From Eggerthellaceae bacterium (lineage in GTDB: Bacteria; Actinomycetota; Coriobacteriia; Coriobacteriales; Eggerthellaceae), in NCBI GenBank assembly GCA_003452695.1, contig DMNP01000208.1, positions 1 to 9,816 on the forward strand: a DNA stretch of 9,816 nucleotides, given 5' to 3'. The notes under the pieces are model-generated. The model searched no databases, was not told the origin of the DNA, and saw nothing but the letters and a program-made list of their open reading frames with translations. Positions within the stretch are counted from its first letter, which is position 1, and every line of letters begins with the position of its first letter. The position numbers and the translations under genes were made by a program. This document shows, piece after piece, positions 5,321 through 9,816 of this stretch.

Positions 5321-6931
5321 TTAACTGCTTGCAGATGCGCTTGCAGATTCCGCTGATGCGCCGCCTGCGCTCGGAGCCGATCCGGAAGGCTTCTCGGGAG
5401 GCGTGCCGCCGCCAGGTCCGCCGCTCGGTGCGCCCGATTCGCTTGGCGCGCCTTCGCCGGAGGGTTTCTCGGGGGGCGTGCCGCCGCTTCCCGGACCGCC
5501 TTCGCCTGGCGCTCCGTCCGGACGCCCGCTCGATTCGGACACGGTCACTTCAATCGGGGTGCCGGTCGATGCCGTTCCCGCCGTGTAGACCGCATCGCCC
5601 ACATACAGCGTGTAGCCGTTCAGGTCGATAGCATTGGCATCGCAGGTAAGGCTTGTAATGTGGGAATCACTCGTGAGCTTCCAGGTGGATCCGCCCGTCA
5701 GCTCCACATACACGGGGCCAGCTGCAGCGTCTGCGTTGATAGCCCCGGTGAACGCGGACCCTTCGGCAAGGTAGAGGTTCAGGTTCGACACGTCATCCAC
5801 CACCATGTCGCCGTCGATTACCTGCCCCGTTGCCTTCAGGGTTACCTGCCCACCGTTCGAGCCCTCGGAACCCCAGCCAGCAGCTGCCGCGCGCAGGAAG
5901 GCTCCCCCACCGTTGTTCGTTATGGCGGCACCGTTCAGGCTAATGGTCGCCACCGTGTTGTTCACGAAGAACACGTCGCCGTTTGCATTTGTCAGGTTGC
6001 CGCCGTTCATCGCGAACGACGCTTCGCCGTTGGCCGCATCGCCCGACATGGATTGATAGATCATCACGGCCTGGTAGTAGTCCGACTTGTCGCTGTTCTT
6101 GGTGTTGTTGTCGGCAACGAGCTGCACGTTGTTCAGGGTGACCGAGTTCTTTCCTTCTACGACGACTCCCTGCGATGCGCTCGATTCCATCGTGGCATCG
6201 CTTACGGTAATGTCCGCCGTGGAATAGATGACCGGCGATCCCGTTCCGCTCGTGGTGTACAAGCCTCCCGCGACGTTCACCGTGCCGCCCCCACGGTCCG
6301 AGCGGATAGCCGCAGACGAATTGCCCTGCGTCGCGATGTTCAGGTTGTTCGCGTTCATCGTTGCACCGCCCGTGGTCATGAGGCCGCCCGAACAGTTGCC
6401 GGTGGTCTGGATAACGGAATCCGACACGTTCACGGTCGTGCCCTCACCGTAGCTGAACACGCCGTTGGCATGCGTGCCGTCTGATTCCACGACGATTTGG
6501 GACAGATCGAGCGTAACCCCGTTCGTCGCGAAGATGGCTGCATTGTCGCCATAGAAATCAGCTTCATCTCCGCTGTTCGAATCCCCCGTCTTCTGAACTT
6601 CCACGTTCGCATGGCTTTCAGTCGTGCCATCTGCCTCGATGGCATGTTCGCCATCTGCCGAGCTGGATACCGTGTCGTTCACGGTAAGCGTTTCCCGTGT
6701 GGGAACGCCCGCAGGCACTGCCGCGGAGACCGACGTGTTCGAACCTGCCTGCGACGAATCGGAAGTCGCGCTGCTCGCCGCCGCGCTGCTCGCCGACGAC
6801 GCCGACGACGCCGCAGATCCTGCGCTCGACGAAGCGTTCGTCCCACACGATGCCAACGTCAGCGCCAAGCACGCGCATACGACCGCCGCCGCAATGCCCG
6901 ATAGGCGCGATTGCTGTCTCGAAGTCTGCAT
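5321..6931 (-). CDS. Surface lipoprotein with beta-helix domain and Pro/Gly tail
   Basis: A 536-residue predicted lipoprotein. A basic N-terminus and hydrophobic segment end in the lipobox LASC, so C29 would be lipidated. Residues 31-70 are a Ser/Ala tether. Residues about 75-455 have short repeated beta strands with many Asn, Gly, Thr and Ser (such as GVTLDLSQI, TTVNVSDSVI, TDITV-like turns and IDLNGYTLYVGD), typical of a right-handed parallel beta-helix. The tail from about 465 is Gly/Pro/Ser-rich and holds two copies of GGTPPEKPSG (483-492 and 508-517). It ends in a Ser/Ala run with no LPXTG or membrane anchor. It should sit on the outer face of the membrane or in the wall. The ligand or role is unknown: adhesin, carbohydrate-binding or stress-related functions are all possible. 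The start follows GAGGAAAGGA. It is transcribed alone. Confidence 0.85.
   Translation of the reverse strand: MQTSRQQSRLSGIAAAVVCACLALTLASCGTNASSSAGSAASSASSASSAAASSATSDSSQAGSNTSVSAAVPAGVPTRETLTVNDTVSSSADGEHAIEADGTTESHANVEVQKTGDSNSGDEADFYGDNAAIFATNGVTLDLSQIVVESDGTHANGVFSYGEGTTVNVSDSVIQTTGNCSGGLMTTGGATMNANNLNIATQGNSSAAIRSDRGGGTVNVAGGLYTTSGTGSPVIYSTADITVSDATMESSASQGVVVEGKNSVTLNNVQLVADNNTKNSDKSDYYQAVMIYQSMSGDAANGEASFAMNGGNLTNANGDVFFVNNTVATISLNGAAITNNGGGAFLRAAAAGWGSEGSNGGQVTLKATGQVIDGDMVVDDVSNLNLYLAEGSAFTGAINADAAAGPVYVELTGGSTWKLTSDSHITSLTCDANAIDLNGYTLYVGDAVYTAGTASTGTPIEVTVSESSGRPDGAPGEGGPGSGGTPPEKPSGEGAPSESGAPSGGPGGGTPPEKPSGSAPSAGGASAESASASASS
5386..5500. repeat. Internal coding repeat for GGTPPEKPSG
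   Basis: Two similar DNA segments, around 5386-5420 and 5461-5500, encode the duplicated GGTPPEKPSG peptide in the lipoprotein tail. They share TTCTCGGGnGGCGTGCCGCCGC. Such in-frame duplications can expand or contract. Confidence 0.7.
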
Positions 6932-6969
6932 AACCGTTCCTTTCCTCTGTCCTTTCGGATGAATCCAGC

Positions 6970-6999
6970 ATACTAGCGCCGTCTTAAAACAAGCTGAAA
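6970..6999 (-). promoter_or_regulatory. Candidate promoter of the lipoprotein gene
   Basis: On the minus strand TTTCAG (6994-6999) and TAGTAT (6970-6975) are 18 bases apart, and the -10 is about 39 bases before the start codon. The -10 context GGCGCTAGTATGC resembles the minus-strand right half of the palindromes at 7182-7413 (GCTA[T/G]TATGCC). Confidence 0.4.
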
Positions 7000-7069
7000 C
7001 GTAAACCCTCGAGCGGATTTACCGTATGCAAGGGTGCGATAAGGACCTACTTTGCTGTTACGCCGCCAA

Positions 7070-7149
7070 GGCGCCAAACGGGTGCACTCGATGGCGCAGG
7101 CGTGCTCGCAGGTGCGTTTGCCGTAGGCGACGCCCACGAGCACGCTTTT
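7070..7149 (+). ncRNA. Candidate structured RNA ending in a T-tract hairpin
   Basis: A GCGCC/GGCGC hairpin (about 7071-7096) is followed directly by an 11-pair stem, 7098-7108 with 7137-7147, containing GCGTGCTCG/CGAGCACGC and ending in TTTT (7146-7149). A short inner stem GCGT/ACGC adds to it. Stem plus T-run is terminator-like for + strand transcription. No coding gene lies upstream on that strand, because the lipoprotein reads the other way. A small RNA divergent from the lipoprotein gene is one explanation, but no convincing + strand promoter was found. Confidence 0.3.
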
Positions 7150-7181
7150 CGTCATTGGACAATCGCGCACGGGGCCGACGG

Positions 7182-7205
7182 GGCATAATAGCACCTTGTT
7201 ATGCC
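7182..7205. repeat. 104-base-period palindrome, unit 1
   Basis: GGCATAA (7182-7188) and TTATGCC (7199-7205) form a perfect 7-base inverted repeat around TAGCACCTTG. At offset 26 from the unit start a second hairpin follows: TCGCC (7208-7212), loop ATCAGG, GGCGA (7219-7223). The next copy starts exactly 104 bases on. Confidence 0.85.
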
Positions 7206-7285
7206 TTTCGCCATCAGGGGCGACCGCCCACTGGCTCCCCGGTCTGCAGAAACCCACTGCCTGCGGTTTTGCCAAAGGCGGAAAA

Positions 7286-7309
7286 GGCATAATAGCGCCC
7301 CGTTATGCC
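7286..7309. repeat. 104-base-period palindrome, unit 2
   Basis: This 24-base unit is identical to unit 1 at 21 positions, with the same GGCATAA and TTATGCC arms around TAGCGCCCCG. At the same offset of 26 bases it has CCGCC (7312-7316), loop ATTCGG, GGCGG (7323-7327). Compared with unit 1 the basal pair has changed from T-A to C-G, keeping the pairing. Confidence 0.85.
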
Positions 7310-7389
7310 GCCCGCCATTCGGGGCGGCCATCATCCAGCCTTCTGATAGGCGCAAACTCGCCGCCGACCTGCGCACTCGCAGTGGGAAA

Positions 7390-7413
7390 GGCATACTAGC
7401 ACCCTGTTATGCC
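7390..7413. repeat. 104-base-period palindrome, unit 3
   Basis: Identical to unit 1 at 22 of 24 positions. The left arm is GGCATAC, so the innermost pair is lost. The following hairpin has shifted to GCCCC (7411-7415) and GGGGC (7424-7428). It starts 104 bases after unit 2. No fourth copy is visible 104 bases further on, nor 104 bases before unit 1. Bases 7430-7610 contain no recognisable gene. Confidence 0.85.
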
Positions 7414-7620
7414 CCCGCCGCGCGGGGCAGCCGCGTATGTGTGAGGGAACGGTATCAAAAGTCGATTTCCCAAAGCCCACGGTACGGCCCCGAATATCGC
7501 ATCCGAAGCGGTTGATGGCGCACGGGACGACAGGTCGTAAATCCTTGCGATGAGCAGTTGACCGGCGGAACCGCTCAAAACCACAAATCGGCTCTGACAG
7601 AACTTTTGACACGGCGCCCC

Positions 7621-7731
7621 CTGGCGCACATCCTCGGACATTCCGACATAAACACGACCATGCGCCGCTCCATCCGCCCCAACGTGAACGACCTCATACG
7701 CGGCATGATGACGGTCGCCTCCGTCGGTTAA
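7621..7731 (+). pseudogene. Tyrosine recombinase (phage-type integrase), C-terminal remnant
   Basis: The frame starting at 7621 reads LAHILGHSDINTTMRRSIRP and then NVNDLIRGMM up to a TAA stop at 7729-7731. LGHSDINTT followed by RRY(V/I)HP is the C-terminal signature of phage-type integrases, including the last catalytic His and the nucleophile Tyr. Here the Tyr codon is TCC (Ser, 7669-7671) and the following His is Arg. The in-frame sequence upstream shows no HxLRH box and no start, so only about 36 residues survive. It is therefore catalytically dead and truncated. It points at ssrA, whose 3' end lies 137 bases beyond the stop. ssrA is a well-known integration target, so this is probably the leftover of a lost island or prophage. 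Confidence 0.75.
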
Positions 7732-7768
7732 TCATCGGTTAATCATCAGTTATTCTTCGCTTAACCCC
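7725..7768. repeat. 11-base tandem repeat
   Basis: CGGTTAATCAT occurs twice in perfect tandem (7725-7735 and 7736-7746), followed by two decayed copies, CAGTTATTCTT (7747-7757) and CGCTTAACCCC (7758-7768). The array begins in the last codons of the integrase remnant and includes its stop. It could be integrase arm-type binding sites or plain slippage. Confidence 0.7.
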
Positions 7769-7825
7769 AGGTCGCAATATAACAAGATATGGGACGTTAC
7801 GTGATTTTCCAGCGAATCTAAGCAA

Positions 7826-7859
7826 CAAAAAACCGCGCTCCACCTGGTGAAACGCGGTT
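7826..7859 (-). terminator. Intrinsic terminator of tmRNA
   Basis: On the minus strand AACCGCG (7853-7859) pairs with CGCGGTT (7831-7837). The loop contains a further CACC/GGTG stem, and TTTTTT follows. It lies 9 bases after the tmRNA CCA end. Confidence 0.92.
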
Positions 7860-7867
7860 GCGAAAGC

Positions 7868-8232
7868 TGGTGGAGGCGCGGAGAATCGAACTCCGGTCCA
7901 TAGATGATCCCTGGTCAGGCTCTACAAGCTTAGTCGATGCTCTCGTTTGAAGGCTGCTCGGCGCAACGACGGGCGTTGCAGCCTCGAGTCGGTTCGGTCT
8001 TAGCTTCGGCCATACCGTCTACGTGCCGAAGAGCATTTCCCTAAAATGACATCGCACCCGGGGCGGGAAAGAATCCGGGATTGACGCGCCGACTTATGTT
8101 ATGCGGCGAGGGCGTACTGCCCAGTGTAGTTCTTCTTGCCAATTAATTTTGACAGTACCCCTGTTTAACGTGGCGAGGAGACCACGACCTGCTCCTCACC
8201 TCAGACCACCCATGTCGAAACCAGTCGCCCCC
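7868..8232 (-). ncRNA. ssrA: tmRNA (transfer-messenger RNA)
   Basis: A 365-base one-piece tmRNA that rescues stalled ribosomes and tags the nascent protein for proteolysis. The 5' end GGGGGCGACTGGTTTCGACA pairs through GGGGGCG with the 3' CGCCTCC, followed by ACCA with CCA encoded. The T arm is CCGGAGTTCGATTCTCCG-like, with the TTCGATT loop. The tag reading frame (8140 down to 8099) encodes GKKNYTGQYALAA and then TAA. The resume codon is taken as GGC; the exact first codon is an inference. The ALAA end is the usual protease-recognition end. After the tag, GC-rich paired segments fit the pseudoknot region. It has its own promoter at 8295-8323 and terminator at 7826-7859. Confidence 0.97.
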
Positions 8233-8294
8233 ATTGATGGAAGGTCGCGGCTCCACCTTTTCAAAGTGCACACAGGCCATGCCCGTGGATGTGT

Positions 8295-8323
8295 AGCATA
8301 CAAACCTCTCCGCACAAAGTCAA
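8295..8323 (-). promoter_or_regulatory. Promoter of tmRNA
   Basis: On the minus strand TTGACT (8318-8323) and TATGCT (8295-8300) are exactly 17 bases apart. A start near 8288 leaves a leader of roughly 55 bases before the mature 5' end at 8232, consistent with 5' processing by RNase P. Confidence 0.8.
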
Positions 8324-8353
8324 TGATGCATCACCTCGGAGGAAACACATCGT

Positions 8354-8395
8354 CGCCCCGCCGTTGCTTTTCACGGTCGGGCCAGCGGCGGGGCG
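8354..8395. repeat. GC-rich inverted repeat between tmRNA and napD
   Basis: CGCCCCGCCGTTG (8354-8366) pairs with CAGCGGCGGGGCG (8383-8395), 13 pairs with one G-T. It lies in the divergent gap (8233-8568), between the tmRNA promoter and repeat copy B. Neither strand has a following T-run. Confidence 0.7.
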
Positions 8396-8401
8396 GGCAG
8401 A

Positions 8402-8486
8402 GGGGATTCGGGCTTGGCTTCGGCTTTGCTTTAGCATATATCAGGAATTGTGCCTGTAGAATCGCCCTCACCCCTCTCCCGGCACC
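8402..8486 (+). repeat. Dispersed repeat, copy B
   Basis: Plus-strand partner of the minus-strand segment 1905-1990. The core 8416-8465 matches 41 of 50 positions, with GGCTTCGGCTTTGC at 8416-8429 and GCCTGTAGAATCGC at 8452-8465. It ends about 80 bases before the napD start, in the same orientation as that gene. Confidence 0.7.
8414..8442 (+). promoter_or_regulatory. Weak candidate promoter of the nap genes
   Basis: TTGGCT (8414-8419) and TATATC (8437-8442) are 17 bases apart, inside repeat copy B. The -35 hexamer is not kept in copy A, so either the promoter is specific to this copy or the match is chance. Confidence 0.3.
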
Positions 8487-8568
8487 GCCCGCAGACGGAC
8501 CGGGGCCGGCGGCCTGTGCGCAAACTTGAACTCGCATGCAGGCTGTGCGCTTTGGTGGAAGGAGCATC

Positions 8569-8823
8569 GTGGTCATATCCAGCTTGGTGGTGGAAACCGT
8601 GCCCGAGCATACGGCCGCGGTGGCAGATGCCCTTCCGGGCTACGCGGGCGTGGAAGTGCACGGCGTGCAGGACTACAAGGTGGTCATAACCATCGAACGC
8701 GACACGGTGGACGAATCGCACGACGTGGCCAACGACATCGCGGCCCGGGAGGGCGTGCTGAACGTGAACCTTATCTACGTGAATTTCGAGGACGATCCCA
8801 CCATCTATCCCGATGGAGCGTAG
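8569..8823 (+). CDS. napD: NapD, chaperone for periplasmic nitrate reductase
   Basis: An 84-residue NapD protein. NapD binds the Tat signal peptide of NapA in the cytoplasm and delays export until the molybdenum cofactor and FeS cluster are in place. The fold is ferredoxin-like. Family features are ISSLVVETVPEH at the N-terminus, the ADALPGYAGVEVHG stretch, KVVITIE as a central strand and the C-terminal strand LNVNLIYVNFED. The GTG start at 8569 is preferred because AAGGAG lies 4 bases upstream and the family begins at this strand. An ATG at 8536 in the same frame would add 11 residues but has no ribosome site. The gene is followed 139 bases later by napH, and napA is expected downstream. Confidence 0.88.
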   Translation: MVISSLVVETVPEHTAAVADALPGYAGVEVHGVQDYKVVITIERDTVDESHDVANDIAAREGVLNVNLIYVNFEDDPTIYPDGA

Positions 8824-8920
8824 GCAAGGCCAAGGCTGGCGGGCGGCAGGTGAATGGACTGGCGCACGGGCAGGCAGCTATTTGGCCGGCACCCCGTGCA
8901 AGCGGCAGCAAGTGGTCTGA

Positions 8921-8942
8921 CCGGGGCGCTGAAACGCTCCGG
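8921..8942 (+). repeat. Intercistronic hairpin before napH
   Basis: CCGGGGCG (8921-8928) pairs fully with CGCTCCGG (8935-8942) as RNA, counting one G-U, around the loop CTGAAA. It lies in the 139-base gap between napD and napH, just before the napH ribosome site. No T-run follows, so it is more likely an mRNA processing or stability element than a terminator. No gene was found in the rest of the gap. Confidence 0.5.
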
Positions 8943-8962
8943 GTTGCAGAAAGAGGGAAGCA

Positions 8963-9816
8963 ATGGGCGAAGACGCGGAGCAGAAACAGACGGATGAAGG
9001 CCGAGGGAAGCACGCGGGCGGCTTCCCGTTCACGGTCGTGCGCCATGTGGTGCAAGTTGCGGTGCTGCTGCTGTTCGCGGTGCCGGTGCTCGTGGCCGGC
9101 TGGAGCCTGCTGGGCGGGACCGTCGGCGGCGACAACCCGCAAGCTACGCCTGCCGACTTCCCGTTCTACGGGTCGTTGTCGTCCAGTAGCATCTTCGGCG
9201 TGGAGCTGCTGGACCCCTTCGCCGTGCTGCAGGTAACGGCTGCGGCCAAGACTTTCGCGCTGGATTGGTTGGTCGGCGCGTTGCCGCTGCTCGTCGTGTA
9301 CGGCCTCGTGCGCGGGCGCGTGTTCTGCGGGTGGGCGTGCCCGGTGAACCTGTTGCTGGAAATCGTGGACTGGCTGCGCAAGAAGCTGCACATTTCGGTG
9401 GAAGAGCGGGTGGTGCCCCGTCATGCGAAGGTGTACGTGGCGGTTGGCGTGCTCGTGCTTTCTGCCGTTCTGGGTATTCCCGTGTTCGAGGCGCTTTCGC
9501 CCATCAGCTTCATCAACAAGGGCATCGTCTTCGGCAGCTTGGTCGGCGGCGTCACGCTTCTGGCCATCGTGCTGGCCGAGCTATTCTGGGGGCACCGCGT
9601 GTGGTGCCGTGGCATCTGCCCGCTCGGCGGCTTCTACGAAGTGGTGGGCAAGGTCGGGCTCGTGAACGTGCACATCGACCACGATGCCTGCATCGGCTGC
9701 AACCGCTGCAAACGCGCCTGCCTGTGCGATCCCGAAATCCTGGATGCCGCCGTGGCCGGCGACGATGCCATCGTGCGCCCCGGCGACTGCATGCTCTGCG
9801 GCAAGTGCGTGGAAGC
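8963..9816 (+). CDS. napH: NapH, quinol dehydrogenase membrane component (incomplete at right edge)
   Basis: The first 284 residues of a NapH-type membrane iron-sulfur protein. NapH works with NapG to pass electrons from quinol towards NapA. A hydrophilic, charged N-terminus of about 24 residues is followed by membrane segments at roughly 28-50, 103-117, 156-174 and 188-208. The two family CxxxCP motifs are FCGWACPVN (C122, C126) and WCRGICPLGGFY (C215, C219). The cytoplasmic end has a first 4Fe-4S set CIGCNRCKRAC (C243, C246, C249, C253). The second begins CMLCGKC (C276, C279, C282), with its fourth cysteine beyond the window. The start at 8963 has AGAGGGA just upstream. The frame is open to the last base, and little more than the second cluster and a short tail should be missing. 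A related NosR/NapH-like protein is the only real alternative. Confidence 0.9.
   Translation, partial: MGEDAEQKQTDEGRGKHAGGFPFTVVRHVVQVAVLLLFAVPVLVAGWSLLGGTVGGDNPQATPADFPFYGSLSSSSIFGVELLDPFAVLQVTAAAKTFALDWLVGALPLLVVYGLVRGRVFCGWACPVNLLLEIVDWLRKKLHISVEERVVPRHAKVYVAVGVLVLSAVLGIPVFEALSPISFINKGIVFGSLVGGVTLLAIVLAELFWGHRVWCRGICPLGGFYEVVGKVGLVNVHIDHDACIGCNRCKRACLCDPEILDAAVAGDDAIVRPGDCMLCGKCVE

Noticed and set aside
5660..6484. 274-residue + strand frame
   Set aside because: Antisense to the lipoprotein beta-helix region, with composition typical of a shadow frame.
7182..7413. CRISPR array or integron attC sites
   Set aside because: Repeats are 24 bases with 80-base spacers and fully palindromic, and there are no cas genes. 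The arms lack the RYYYAAC/GTTRRRY core pairs of attC sites.
7201..7515. Small open frames on both strands between 7026 and 7641
   Set aside because: They cross the palindromes and hairpins in several frames, have no ribosome sites, and show no recognisable protein motifs.
8101..8529. 142-residue + strand frame
   Set aside because: Its first half lies across the tmRNA gene on the opposite strand, and the rest covers a promoter and a repeat.
8526..9236. 236-residue + strand frame
   Set aside because: Overlaps napD and napH in another frame. Both real genes have family motifs and ribosome sites; this frame has neither.

Overview
The window is GC-rich bacterial chromosomal DNA. The mix of genes suggests a gut-type actinobacterium of the Coriobacteriia, probably Eggerthellaceae: periplasmic nitrate-reductase accessory genes in an anaerobe-like setting, a surface beta-helix lipoprotein with a Ser/Ala linker, a CpXC protein and CCA-encoding tRNA genes. 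That placement is an inference from style, not from a marker gene.

Layout. Bases 1-36 are the 3' end of a tRNA on the + strand. A minus-strand tRNA-Lys/tRNA-Gln pair (79-247) follows, with a near-consensus promoter at 270-298. A GT4 glycosyltransferase (558-1775, minus) has a hairpin-rich 3' region and a terminator just before that promoter. After a 381-base gap come an O-acetylhomoserine sulfhydrylase (2157-3425, +) and a convergent HAD phosphatase (3459-4139, minus). A 320-base gap contains a long inverted-repeat element (4285-4402). It is followed by a CpXC zinc-ribbon protein (4460-5206, +) and a convergent beta-helix lipoprotein (5321-6931, minus), with a terminator between them.

Bases 7000-7870 hold no intact gene but much structure. 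There is a candidate hairpin RNA with a T-tract (about 7070-7149), then three 24-base palindromes spaced exactly 104 bases apart (7182, 7286, 7390). Next come the C-terminal scrap of a tyrosine recombinase whose catalytic Tyr is now Ser (7621-7731) and an 11-base tandem repeat. A complete tmRNA gene follows (ssrA, 7868-8232, minus) with promoter, terminator and a readable tag GKKNYTGQYALAA. The recombinase scrap beside ssrA fits a decayed integration event.

The right end starts a periplasmic nitrate reductase accessory operon: napD (8569-8823, GTG start) and napH (8963 to the window edge, incomplete). They supply Tat-signal proofreading and quinol-linked electron transfer for a NapA encoded beyond the window.

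Least explained features: the 104-base-period palindrome array; a diverged repeat with a 50-base core (41/50 identical) at 1928-1977 (minus) and 8416-8465 (plus), upstream of two unrelated genes; and the 118-base inverted-repeat element.
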